Assembly: GCA_963922205.1 (NCBI GenBank)
Contig: CAWUHX010000004.1
Span: 2,604,001 to 2,668,000 of the forward strand
From: Romanomermis culicivorax
Lineage: Eukaryota; Nematoda; Enoplea; Mermithida; Mermithidae
Length of the DNA stretch: 64,000 nt
Direction of reading: 5' to 3'
The notes beneath the pieces are model-generated. The model saw only the letters and a program-made list of their open reading frames with translations, searched no databases and was not told where the DNA came from. A program made the position numbers and the translations under genes. Within the stretch, counting starts at the first letter, position 1, and every line of letters starts with the position of its first letter. Positions 12,256 to 23,325 of this stretch are shown piece by piece.

Positions 12256-12513
12256 TCAGCATTGAGAAAGATTTCTGAGAAAATCCAGTGTCAGGCTTCC
12301 ATGCCACTTTGTTGAATTTTCTAGTTCATTATGCAGAATTCCTATCAATTCATGCACTGTTGATTTATTAAATCGATATCGTAGCATGAAGCCAAAATCA
12401 CTATAGATTTCGAATGGATCTGAACTGCGAAAGGGAACTCGTGGAATGTCGTTTGCATGCTCGTTTTCCTCGTCCAGATTTCTTAAAAAATTAATGAAAT
12501 CAATAACTTCCAC
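12256..12513 (-). pseudogene. Harbinger transposase N-terminal remnant
   Basis: Minus-strand frame containing NDIPRVPFRSSDPFEIYSDF, then GFMLRYRFNKSTVHELIGIL and HNELENS. The RYRFNKSTVHELIGIL stretch matches the helical region (F-R-RF-LSK-TV--L) that precedes the nuclease in HARBI1-like proteins; compare RFRINRATMDGILNKI in element F. The nuclease core is missing, probably by internal deletion, and downstream sequence is arm repeat. Confidence 0.65.
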
Positions 12514-12824
12514 ACATATTTATAGTGCTATAAATGAGTCTTTCTCCATCGAATACACCTGCCCTGTACAGGTTTCGAAAAAGACAAGAAAAACGCTTTT
12601 TTTGGTGTGTGTGTGGTCTTGCGAGAAAAGTAATAAAATCGATGAATCAATGATGAACAGCAGAAATCCATTGTGAAAAATGTGACAATTTTTTTGTCTT
12701 TTTGCCATTACTCCATTGTCTAATCCACAGATTACAAACTCAGCCTCTACTCCACTTTTTGGAATGCTGAAAAAGAAAATCCGTGCAGTAGACTAATCCA
12801 GGGAGTAGCTAGTTGGTGGATTAC

Positions 12825-13288
12825 CTTACTGTCGTATGCCCAAATGCACATGGCCAGTGCATTAGAAAAATAATGCTCGATGAGGGGCTCGAACCTTCGA
12901 CCTTCTGCATACAAGGCAGACACGTTATCCAACTGCGCTAACAAACCCATGCGGATTGTTCCGAAACTGTGGTTGTAGAGGTGGTGGTGAGTGCAGGGCA
13001 TGCCGCATAATGAATAGCCAGGTGCGCCACTACAACAACCGTCGTACCTTTGAGGAGGAAAACCCTTGGTATGGTAACCAGTGTTGTATGTCCAAATCCA
13101 TGTGGCCGGCACTTCAGAAAAATAATGCTCAGTGAGGGGCTCGAACCCTCAACCTTCTGAATACAAGGCAGATGTGCTATTCAACTGCGCTAGCAGGGCA
13201 ACATGGACGGTTCCGAAATTGTGGTTGTAGTGGTGGTGGTGAGTGTGGGGCATGCGGCATGATGAATAGTCAGCTGCACCACTACAAC
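12825..13288 (-). mobile_element. Two head-to-tail copies of a tRNA-derived SINE (S2)
   Basis: On the minus strand each unit has tRNA-like promoter boxes: A-box-like TTAGCGCAGTTGGAT and B-box GGTTCGAGCCCCTCA. The units are roughly 230-250 bp and share the tail with CTCACCACCACC. ATTAC lies on both sides (12820-12824 and 13289-13293), and removing the block restores continuity of the E right arm, so the pair inserted as one event. Transcription would be by RNA polymerase III. Confidence 0.8.
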
Positions 13289-13350
13289 ATTACTCCATGG
13301 AGTGGCTACTCCTCGAATTAGACTACTCTTTGCAGTATTCTACTCCAGCT

Positions 13351-14612
13351 TCTGTCATACAAGCCTTAGTGACTCTTTTATACAACAAAAAACAAAATTA
13401 CGTTGCACAGAAATAGCAAAACATAATTTTTGTTCAGCACGTGTTGATTGTTTTCACATGTACACTAGAATTTTTTAATGATCTTTGCAAACATAAATTC
13501 ACTAAGCCAAGCTGAAAATACACTTGTGATGCCTCCAGCAACCTTGAATTCTCAAGGCCCTGTCATACTTTGCCGCAACATACATCATGGCACTGCACCG
13601 GTTGTCCTATTCATACTAAAAAGCCTATAACATACTGATGCATACTATAACATATGTATATGCAGTTCAATCATATTTTTTACATGAATTGTGAATTATG
13701 ACACTTTTTAAGTATTATTTTATCATGCCTCTTAGTAATACATGCAAAACATAGAAATTCTGTGGGGAGTCAGCCAGTACAACCGGCATGTTTTTCCAAC
13801 TTCCAAGCAGCATGTTTTCCAACCTATATTAGCCAAATATGTGAAATTTTTTGCTTGGACAGCATTTTTTAAGGTTTCAATGCTACCCCTTTGAATCAAG
13901 TATGCTTCGTTTGGAGAGATCGTTCTACTACAGTATCATTTTCTTCTGACTTTCTCTTCTCTCTTGATAATTTTTTCGTTCATCATCTTCTGAATCATTG
14001 CAGGGGTTCAGATCTGCTGTGGGGTCAATAGCCCCAAACCCCCCTCTACGTGCATGTATGCTACATTCGGAAAAAAATCATCCTACCTTCTAAAAAATCC
14101 ATGATTGACAAGTTTTGGCCATGCACTCAGAAAATTTCCCAGTAAAATAATTCCTGTAATTCTATCCCAGAGGTATTATTTGACGTTTTCGGAAATATAT
14201 TTTCAGGAGGATTGGAAATATGCGTAGTTCGTTTTTATAAAATATTTGTAAATTGAAAATTCATAAAAAAAATCCACCCTCAACATCGTTTACACAAATC
14301 GTTTACTGTAGAATTTGTGGAGTAAAAAAATTGTGAGGATCACACTATAAGTTATAGAAATATAAAATGATACTTGCTTATCACTTTTTTATTCCCAAGC
14401 AATTTCAGGAAAAGGGACTATAGGTTCTTGTGATTACAAAATTTACAATGGAGATATGAATGTGGAAAATTATATTATTGTTATATTTGTAAAATAGAAG
14501 GAGGGTTGAGAATCCCTCTGGTCATTACCTGTCATAGTCTGTGAGTTGGAGGAGAAGAAGATAGTCGCCAGGAGAGACAGCCAGAGACTGTCCTTAATGC
14601 ACGTGTTTCTTA
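13351..14612. other. No feature recognised
   Basis: Unassigned A+T-rich sequence between element E and the TTA-flanked element. No gene or repeat end seen. Confidence 0.4.
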
Positions 14613-15424
14613 AGGTGAATTCATACTTCATCTGGCATCCGGTGTCCCGCAAGTTTTTTTTAGCTTCCGGCTTTCAGTGTCTGGCATCCGGCAATTTGGC
14701 TTCCGGCAAGTTGCCAGATGGAATAGCAATTCATACTTCTTCCGGCGCCGGAAAGACTGGATGACAATTTATTCTTGCTTTTACTATGTTAAAATACTTT
14801 TAAATCTGTGCAATATTTTGTTTCAGGAGAAATCGCGTACAGAAAATATATATAATATTATTTATATTTTATATATATATGTTTGTTTACTGGTAGATTC
14901 AAGTGACGTACAAATTCGAATCCATTCAACTTCGCAAAGTTTGGCATTTTTGTATTCATGAGATCCTTTGTCCCACAAACACGGACATTCAACTTCTTCT
15001 ATCAACAGCTCTGTTTTGCTATTGTCGAAGTCTTTCATAGGCGTATAATAATATATGACCAAACTATAATTACCTAGAAAAAAGTCTTTAAAAGACTACC
15101 CTGCACACATATATATGCTTTCAAGAACGAAAAAAACATACAAAATACTCTGCAATCAAAAATTAAACGAACGCCATGATTAAAAACACAAGATTTTGCC
15201 TCAACTAAAAAAATTGATATCTCTCACATACATTGTATATGCAAAAACCAATCAAACACGCGCTTCAATTGAAATTATATACAAAATATGCTTTCTGGCA
15301 TCCGAAAAGTACAAACTGTTTCTACTCTTCCCATCGGGCAAAATTCCAGTCTTTGGGCAAAAAAATGAGACATGGGAAAAGGAAAAAATGACCGGATGCC
15401 TCCCAATGAAGTATGAATCCCCCT
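14613..15424. mobile_element. Harbinger-like element with TTA duplication
   Basis: 812 bp, ends AGGTGAATTCATACTTCAT and ATGAAGTATGAATCCCCCT, flanked by TTA (14610-14612 and 15425-15427). Repeated CTGGCATCCGG motifs near both ends. No transposase frame recognised. Confidence 0.8.
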
Positions 15425-16025
15425 TTACGCCCAGGCTTACCCAAAGTAAACTTAACTTAAAGTAGCTAAACCCCACAAATAAATAGTCCAAATTAGGGAA
15501 CCTTCAGTTTCCTAATTTGAATTCCCACTGCTAAACTGAAAAGAGGAGACGTTTCTCCTATCTAATTTTACCTGGTGAAGAAACTATACACTTACGAAAA
15601 TCCTATGGTAAATAGTATAAAACAACACAGGGGCGGAGTTAGGCAACGATTCCCACGCGCCAGGTACCGAGTCCATGCTACAGTAAGACGCTTTGAGATA
15701 GTCCGCTTTGGCCGATCCGAATTGTACCTGCGGCGTCTTCTTGCAAAATGACAAGCTATCACGAATTCTTAAAAATCGGCGAAAACACAATCAGTGAATG
15801 TCAGCGAAAAAAATTCAAGGATTTTTTCCATTCTGAATTGATAAATTCAGGAAAAGTCGCCAATGAAATTCCCACAGAGACACCAACAATCAGCGATGGT
15901 CGGCGACAAAAATCCTAGGAGTTTTTCAATTCTGAATTGGTAAAATCGGGAACAGTTGCCCGAAAAACGTCCATGTAATTGGTGACTCAGCAACAATCGG
16001 CCACTGGCACTTCACTTCTGAATTA

Positions 16026-17267
16026 AGGTGCATTTATACTTCAATGGATCTCCATTATGGATGCCTGACGGATGCCCAACTAGCCGATCACCATTCATCA
16101 TCTAACCACGCCTCTTTTTAACGGATGTTTAGACCTTCCGTTTATCACGTGAATTCTCCGTATAATGATTTGAAATGGATATTGTTATTGATTTTTGAGT
16201 ACTTTTTTAAACTTTGTTTTTTAGCCGCCATTCCACTCCTGTTTACAAAAAGTAATTTATTTTTAATCAAATTTTAACTAATCTATTAAATTAGCCTTCT
16301 TTTCTAATTAAATAAAGTGGGGCATGATAAATTGTCCGTTCTTGTTTTAATCGATTCAATTTGTTAATCATATTTAACATAACCAGCAGTTTTATTCTAC
16401 GTTTTAAATTTTTTTAACGTTCATTTTTATTTTATCAATTTAATTCAAAGTTTAAAAAAAAATTTGAAAATTTAAATTTACTCTTTTAAATTCAAACTTC
16501 TATTTAAAATTTAAGTTTAAAAAATTTTGAATTTAAAAAAATTTGAATGTAAAAAAATTTAATTTAAAAAACTTAAACTTGAAAAAATTTTAATTCAAAA
16601 AAAATTTTAATTTAAAAAAATTTTAATTAAATTTAGATTTTAATCTTAAATTTAAAAAATTAAAAAAAAAACTTTTAACAATAAATCAAAAATTTTAAAA
16701 TTTAAAAAATTTAGGAATTTAAAACTCAAAACTTAAAAATTTAAAATTCAAAAGTTAAAATTTGAAATTTAAAATTTAAAAATTAAAAATTTAAAAATTT
16801 AAAAATTTAAAAATTTAAAATTCAAAAATTGAAAAATTAAAAATTTAATTCACAAGGAAAAAAATAAATAATTTAATCGAAATTTAAATCGCCAGAAATA
16901 ATTCTATGCGACAATGAATGACATTAGTTTAGACAAACTGATTTAATAAAATCAGAATCTAAAAAACAAAAAATATATTTCAGGACTGCCTTTCACACAA
17001 TAATTACATATCGTGGTATTTAAAACGAGTTTCAATCGAATTTGGGGCAGATATCCGTTCAAAAATGGAAATAAACTGACTAAACCGTCATGGACGAAAA
17101 ATGACGGATGTTTAGAAAATTTTCTAAATATCCGGGATATACTTTCCGTCACGTAACCGTGACGCATCCGGAAAATTTTCTGCCTTTTTACTTTGAGGGA
17201 ATCACGTGACTATTTTGATTGGTTCCGGACATCCGTGACGGATATCGGTCAAAGTATAAACGCACCT
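16026..17267. mobile_element. Harbinger-like element with TTA duplication and an A/T core
   Basis: 1242 bp, ends AGGTGCATTTATACTT and AAGTATAAACGCACCT, flanked by TTA (16023-16025 and 17268-17270). The paralogous segment at about 25340-25355 lacks it, so that locus shows the empty site. The middle is an A/T-only block; GACGGATGTTTAGA-type subterminal repeats lie near both ends. Confidence 0.85.
16430..16860. repeat. A/T-only low-complexity core
   Basis: About 430 bases made almost only of A and T, mostly AAATTTAAAA permutations, with scattered C and hardly any G. It forms the centre of the element at 16026-17267. Confidence 0.9.
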
Positions 17268-17606
17268 TTAGGGTTAACAGTTGAAAATTCTTTGAAATGC
17301 GTTCAATCCTTTTAAAATTATAAATTTGACTGTCATGTGGAGCTTGTACCAAATATTTTTCTAGGTTGAATTTTATGGCTCAAACGACGAAGCAGCGTTT
17401 CTTAGGGAATCAGCAAGACTTGCAACATTCGTTCGTCATATTTCGAAATTGCTTTTTCACACCAGTTCAATGCATCGTGATTAAGTACGACAGGCGAAGA
17501 GTCCCTCGTTTTGGCCAATAGCTATCGAGCATCTTATAGTTTTATGACCTTGATCATATTCATGTTTTTTCTGGTGAAATAAAATTATCAAAAATATAGA
17601 CTTATT

Positions 17607-17854
17607 ATTGCTTGTTTTTTATAAAATGCTTCCAAATAGAAAAGTGACACAAATCCGTACTGTCGTCAAAATCGTCTACATGGAGCTCTTACTGTAAAAT
17701 TTTTCACTCGAAAAATTGTTAAAGGTTAGGTCCATGTGGTTACAAATTTCCAGTCCAACATGATATATTGTCTATCAGCAAATCTTGAAAATCTGAAATT
17801 CTACTTGCTTTCTACTTTCATTATTTAGAAGCATTTCGAAAAAACAGACTATAG
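17607..17854. mobile_element. J-family MITE inside the duplicated segment
   Basis: Inverted ends TTTTTTATAAAATGCTTCC and inverse, last bases CAGACTATAG. The paralogous segment near 25685 lacks it, reading straight from GACTTATTA into GAGAAACAATATTG, which fits insertion at a TA dinucleotide. Confidence 0.75.
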
Positions 17855-18779
17855 TGAAGTGTAGAAATATTGCGAGAAACACGAATTCGATTTTAATTAG
17901 CTGAAGGACATATACCATTAATGTTCTACTACTAAATAAAATTGCATGCAAATAAAATTAAAATTGAATGCAGAGCTAATTAAAACATGACGAATTGGAG
18001 CTGCACAGTTGATGTCATGTCATGTCTGTATTTCGCAGATGATTAAACGTGTTGCCTTCTTTTTACCATAGTTTCTTTGTTAAAGCTTGATTTGGCACTG
18101 AAAAAAAGTATTAATGGTCATATCGACCTTAATGTTCAGAGTCTCCACCGAAGTTAGGTTCATTATACCAGACGTCATAGCTTTGGTAATTCTAGCATAG
18201 AAGATTAGCACAAAATTTTCGAATAATTTATTTGGATCTAAACCCAGTTTGCTGAATCTTAAGTTTCTCAATTTCAGTTGGTACTTAATCGAGAGTAATA
18301 TTCCATTTAATTTGGAAATGGTCGACGCAGCGAGATTGAAATCAAACTTTTATTTAAAATTATGGAGTGCTCGTTGACTCTATTCGTTACATTTTTCTTT
18401 TACAATACTGACCAGTTGATGATCACTTTTCTCAACAGTTTCATGATTATCGAAATTGACTTCCTGATCTCTAATAATAAGGCTCCATTTAGCAAAACTA
18501 TGAACGGATTTCAAACTAAATGGAATATGGTAAGCTTTGATTTGTTTCAGAAAAAACTTACTAGAGCTTTCTGGTCATTCAGAAATTTAGATTTTAATTA
18601 CAGACAGACGAACGCAACTAGTGGAGACATATTAAAACCGACCCAAACGAACACAACAATTGAAAACAAGTTAAAAACCACCAACGCACCAGACAACTTC
18701 ATGATCAACTTTTTTATTAATACTCTTGTCACATTAACTGAAATTGGGGAGCCATGTCACATTAAGTAGATTGGTGATC

Positions 18780-19655
18780 AGTCACATTGACGGGCAAACC
18801 CGTACCATATCCCATAGGAAACATGGCCATGACAGGGTAGGTGACATGCTGTGACCCCGCGGGGTGGCTCCGTTTATGGTTTCAGTTCAGGAACCCAACC
18901 CAGCTGGTACTACCACAGGTAAACCTATGGTGTACCTCGGCCTTGTCCTAGGGTTAATGCTGTAGAATAATGGACAATGCGGCCGGGTCGGGAGTGCCAA
19001 TCCCTAGTCCTCATTCACCCGAATGGGGGACGGTGCCATTCGAAGAATGGCGTACTGTAGGGGACCCGATTGTTAACCTAAATCCCCTTATTGGCCCTGA
19101 CCTTAAGGGTCTGAGGGCTTTCTTAACTGAGGGTACTTCGGGGGGAAAACCAGCTTAGGGGAGACTCCCACAAATATACCCTCAACAACAATAACCCCTG
19201 AGAAGACTTACGACACCTCTTCTCAAATTACTCGGCGCTGGGCGATGGGTCCGGGGTCAAGTTGGGGTCCTACGGATGGCGATGTACGGGAACGAGAATC
19301 CGGGCGATTCGGCATGGGGTTCGGTGGCTGCTAATCGGCAGGCGGCGGTAACGGACGTTTCCTCGGCGAGGGCGACGGGGTTCTACGATTAACGGCGATG
19401 GGGACGGGTTTCTACGGTCGGGTTACTGTAGGGTAACGAGTATGTGTAGGTCGGGGCGCAAATATGCTAATTTTATTCGACGTGCGGCAAGACGCAGTTG
19501 ACAATACAAAATATAATAAAATATCCATGACGGCGAACGCGGACGTAAAGGCTAAACGAAAAACCAGTTAGGCCCAATAATGAGTGACAAAAAGACAAAA
19601 CATGCCCTTTTAAAGGGCTCCATAAACTACAGTATGCCTTGGGTGGAGTTAACAC
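18780..19655. mobile_element. G+C-richer island, possible LTR-retroelement relic on the minus strand
   Basis: This stretch is clearly richer in G and C than its flanks (for example CGGGTCGGG, GGCGATGGGGACGGG). On the minus strand AGCTTGGGGGAG, like a polypurine tract, precedes TGTTAACTCCACCC, an LTR-like start, and AATAAAA occurs downstream. The opposite LTR and any pol coding sequence are not found. A 62-codon plus-strand frame at 18970-19155 is unrecognised. Confidence 0.35.
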
Positions 19656-20557
19656 TCCCCCAAGCTAACTTCTGCAGCGGAAATCGTTGCAGAAGATGCC
19701 TATGATCATATAGACATTTTCCAGTTCACAACGTTAAGCATTGGGGCAAGTTTTCACTCTCCATGCTTAACATAGGAACGTCACTAGTGAGAATTTCCAA
19801 CTAGCTGTTTTCACGTTGCGAAACTTCGCTAGTTTTTACTGATAAGAAGTGCACATTGTGCTCTAATTACAGCGATGAGCTCGGAGAGCTTATCTCTAAC
19901 GGAAATTCTTGACCAGCAGGCACATACCATAGTCTACGTGTGCGATTGAAAATAATAAATCAAAATGGAAATAAAAGTGCGCAAAAGCAACAGAAATAAA
20001 CATAAAAAGTACACACATAAATTGCATGTAAAAAGTATAAAAACGAAACGCAAAATTGATGTAAATTACTGTAACACAAAACATAACGAAAAACATAATG
20101 GAAAATTGTGATGTGAATCACGTGACGTTCGACGAAATCCATCGGCACGTGACACTCTCAATGTTCTTACATGAAATTTCTGAGTATCTATATCATCAAG
20201 TTTTCAAAGAGCATTTTAAGATCATATTTATTTTAGGTTTGATAAAAATTGTTTGTGACATTAATTTGGAGGATATTTACTCCAACATTCCATGATATAA
20301 AATCCTTAGTTGGCCCTTTTTAGCAGCCGCGGGTCAGTTGTAGCTCTCACAATAGCATACTTTTGCGTGGTTCCGGAAAAATGAGGAACCAGAAAACCGC
20401 AATGGCAAGAAAAGTTAATCACAATTTCAAACCAGAAATTATTCAAGGGATCGACGGTTGTTCATAATGGGTGATGACAAAAAACTTTAAAATTTTTGAA
20501 GTGTCATACCTTCAGTCCCAAGGCTGGTAAAAACCATTGAAATGCAGTACGATCAAA

Positions 20558-20808
20558 CTATAGTCTGTTTTTTATAAAATGCTTCCAAATATAAAACTGA
20601 CACAAATCATTACTGTCATCAAAATCGTTTACATAGAGCTCTTACCGTAAAATTTTTTGCTCTAAAAATTGTTAAAGGTTAGGCTGGTAATCTCAAAAAT
20701 TTCCAGTCCTATATGATATACTGTTAATCAGAAAATCGTAAAATTTTAAAATACTACTTGCTTTCCACTTTCATTACTTAGAAGCATTTCAAGAAAAACA
20801 AACTATAG
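20558..20808. mobile_element. J-family MITE
   Basis: 251 bp, ends CTATAGTCTGTTTTTTATAA and its inverse AAGAAAAACAAACTATAG, with GTTAAAGGTTAGGCTGG in the middle. The best-preserved pair of J ends in the window. Confidence 0.8.
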
Positions 20809-20892
20809 GCACTGACTTATGGCACTAAAGCTACTTCTTTTTTTAGAAATGAAAATTATATGGAATTTTTTGGAGTGAAAATTAATCTGAAA

Positions 20893-21075
20893 TATAGGGT
20901 CTAGCCAGTAGTCGAACCTGGGTTACCAGCATTCCGTGCTGATGTCCTCACCACTAGACCACCACACCATGAGGTGAACCCAGATTAATGTGCTTCTCTT
21001 GGCTAAGATTTTCAGCATACAACTCCAATGGTTGGTGGCCATGAACCTACGACCTTTGGCAAGTAGCAGCGTACC
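20893..21075 (-). repeat. tRNA-like SINE heads in tandem
   Basis: On the minus strand TGGTCTAGTGGTGAGGAC and CCCAGGTTCGACTACTGG look like tRNA A and B boxes. A second tRNA-like region follows near 21040-21075 (plus: CATGAACCTACGACC). The T stem does not pair properly, arguing against an active tRNA gene. Confidence 0.45.
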
Positions 21076-21699
21076 TGCTGCTTTCAACTGGATACCAATG
21101 AAGTTGCTCTTCCTCGAACTGCATCCAATGTCCTGGATGTGACAGGAACCTTAACTTGTACAACGAAATTGCTACCCACACCAACAGCTTCTTCTTAAAT
21201 TTGGCTTTGGTTTTGTACTAGATGTCATGGGACACATTGCTGACATTGCTTGACTAATATCCGATGCTCTCTTGTTGGAGTGTGAGAACATGAAGTACAA
21301 TTCATCATCTAAAATGAACTCGCAGCCTCAAAACTTGCTGACTATGTGACTACAGTGTGGTTGGATCTGAACCATTTGCTGCCCTGATTAGACTGGAATC
21401 TCAGTCCTTTTTTAGTATCTGATCTCAGTCTTCTTGATTGTTTTGACAATGTTGGATTGGGTGCACCCAAAATTTGCAGTCAATTTTCATGCTGAAATTC
21501 ATGATTGATTTTCGATCACCTTTTGAAACCTCTGTCCTCTGTGGAACACCCCCAGTCATAAATTCATCAATGATCGATTTTCTGTCCTCATCCCAGTGTG
21601 CTTCACAGAAGTTGTATGATTTAGGGTTTCATTATGCAAGAACTGATCAAGTTGAGATATTCAGGTGAAACTTCGTGTTCGTAGAGAGGACATGTATAC

Positions 21700-21800
21700 T
21701 GTGGGAGCGCTTCCTGGGTGGCGCAGGAGCTGTCCCACCACTGGCCAATGTCGGGTTTAGCGTGACCATCCCGACCAGGGCTCAACAAAAATGGCTGGGT
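21700..21800. repeat. Dispersed repeat module
   Basis: CTTCCTGGGTGGCGCAGGAG and GTGACCATCCCGACCAGGG modules match 59130-59210 and 60580-60620. Related CCCACATTGGTCAGTGG modules lie at 30560-30790. Confidence 0.5.
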
Positions 21801-22134
21801 TCGGAACCCATGGATTGGCAAATTAAACTTCTTAATTGTTGAAACGTGTCTTTATAGATGAACATCGATTTATTTTAAAAATTGTATTAACCAGATATCA
21901 GACTTTTGGATATGTATTCTTCTTCTATATAGGTACTTGAAGGCGATAGGAAAGTTTTCAAAAAGAAATATGAAATGGTAAATCGCAAAATACTGTGAAT
22001 CCTAATCTATAAGTCGCTTTCGAGTATAATTCACATCAAAATACTGTTATAGTTCTTTCTAGAAAATTACACCAACCATATCTAAATTCTTAAATGCTTC
22101 TATCGTGTCGATTTTGTACATTGTGTTGTTATAG

Positions 22135-22229
22135 CTGTACATTTAACTGAAGTCGTTGATGATGAGCAAGATCTGCACAATGCAGGTTTCGAACCTGAGG
22201 AGTCATCCAGTGGTGAATACGAAATTTAA
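22135..22229 (+). CDS. Possible short terminal exon with acidic C-terminus
   Basis: Following TTGTTATAG, a frame opened after two bases reads VHLTEVVDDEQDLHNAGFEP then EESSSGEYEI and TAA. An AATAAA lies about 30 bases beyond the stop. An acidic tail followed by a polyadenylation signal would fit either a host last exon or the end of a transposase. A 45-base exon-like segment at about 21932-21977 (acceptor CTATATAG, donor ATG|GTAAAT) does not join it in frame, so the model is weak. Confidence 0.25.
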
Positions 22230-22259
22230 AGCAATTCTTTGTTTTTTGTTATTGATCTG

Positions 22260-22265
22260 AATAAA
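22260..22265 (+). promoter_or_regulatory. Candidate polyadenylation signal AATAAA
   Basis: AATAAA about 30 bases after the stop of the possible terminal exon ending at 22229. The hexamer is common in A+T-rich DNA, so it supports the exon only weakly. Confidence 0.25.
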
Positions 22266-22755
22266 GTTGATCTGATTGGAGTGGTATTTTATTTATAATT
22301 TGCCCTCTTGTATAAGTCACACAGTTTTAGACCTTGTGTTGCGAGTATAAGTCACGACTTTTACAGTGCAATGAATTTTAGACAGAGCCTGTTTTAAAAA
22401 AATGTGGGTATCTAATTCATGACACAATCGCAGAACTATACTGTTCCCACTAATTCAGGTATATGGAGTTATTCAGACCAGAATTGCATATACTGTATCA
22501 ATTGCAGATGTGGTGGACCCAGTGGACCCTTGTTTAATGGCATCAGTTTAGCATATTTGAAAATTATATAGTACATATGACAATAATTATCCATATCCTA
22601 CTGTAGAAATGTTTTGTAGCAAATTAATGTTTATTCTTCAAGGCATTCAACAGTTGAGCAATGTTTTGCACAAGAAAAAATGTTTCTCCAATAGGAACGT
22701 TGGTATCTTACTTCCATGAGCTCATCATAAATAGAATTACTATCCATCACTGTAA

Positions 22756-22991
22756 AGCGTTATTTATACTAGCCTTTTCGGATAACGGAATGGAATGCAA
22801 TCGACACTACATTACCAATTGAAGGGGAAATTTTTGTTCCATTTGGTTCGGTTTGAGGTGACTGTTGGCCATTTTCCACAAAATTGCAGTTATCTTATGC
22901 AATCGGAAGTGGGTTTTCAGGCTCAACATCCCATGCTGCTTATGATCCATTCCCTCCCATTCCGTCAAAAAAAGTGAGTATAAATGAGCCT
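22756..22991. mobile_element. H-family MITE with TAA duplication
   Basis: 236 bp, ends AGCGTTATTTATACT and AGTATAAATGAGCCT, TAA at 22753-22755 and 22992-22994. Shares CATTTTCCACAAAATTGCAG and ACGGAATGGAATGCAATCG with the copies at 9.6-10.1 kb. Confidence 0.8.
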
Positions 22992-23119
22992 TAACACTAT
23001 TCATACCATGTATATTCTGCCAACACTGCGAAAAACACTTTAATACAGCATTTGAACACATATTTTGTTTGGCTGGTTTACTCTGCCCTGCCACACTTTC
23101 TGTCCAATGGCAATGGGGC

Positions 23120-23325
23120 AATTATAGGGCCATTGCAGGACCAAATGGCGAAATTGTCAAATGACAGGCTAAACCATAGGGCAAAAGTGGGCTAAGGTCT
23201 GGAGCGAATTTAGGGGCAGTTGGAGGGCTAAAACTACAGCTAAATGGTGGTTCAACATTCGAGGCAAGTCGAAGACCAAGTCGCAGGATAAATGACGAGG
23301 TAGTTAGCCCACAATTTACTTTTTT
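23120..23325. repeat. G-family repeat, second copy
   Basis: Degenerate units such as AGGGCTAAAACTACAGC and GGCTAAACCATAGGGC, ending GTAGTTAGCCCACAA like the block near 8450. It directly abuts the tail of a SINE. Confidence 0.5.

Larger units (their letters stand above)
11731..13350 (-). mobile_element. Harbinger-related foldback element E with GGAGTAG-repeat arms
   Basis: Left arm (about 11731-12010) and right arm (about 12607-12824 plus 13294-13350) are long inverted copies. Outer parts are about 20-bp units of the GGAGTAGTCTAATCC type; inner parts share CACAATGGATTTCTG and ATCGATTTTATTACTTTT. The centre holds a minus-strand transposase remnant. The right arm is interrupted by a SINE pair. 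Exact ends and target duplication are not resolved. Confidence 0.8.
15900..18610 (+). repeat. Dispersed segment, copy 1
   Basis: Homologous in the same orientation to about 25290-27980. Shared landmarks in order: GGGTTAACAGTTGAAAA, ACGAAGCAGCG, GATTAAGTACGACAGGC, CGATTTTAATTAGCTG, TAGTTTCTTTG, CAGACGTCAT, and ACTAGAGCTTTCT. Copy 1 carries private insertions at 16026-17267 and 17607-17854. A weaker relative lies at about 62935-63190. No coding function recognised. Confidence 0.75.

Noticed and set aside
12747-13112. 121-codon minus-strand frame across the SINE pair
   Set aside because: It runs through tRNA-like SINE sequence and element arm; no independent coding evidence.
18362-18769. 135-codon plus-strand frame in the dispersed segment
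   Set aside because: The paralogous copy near 27.7 kb does not preserve the frame, and no domain is recognised.
20893-20975. Functional tRNA gene on the minus strand
   Set aside because: A- and B-box sequences are present, but the T stem and acceptor stem do not pair; better explained as a SINE head.
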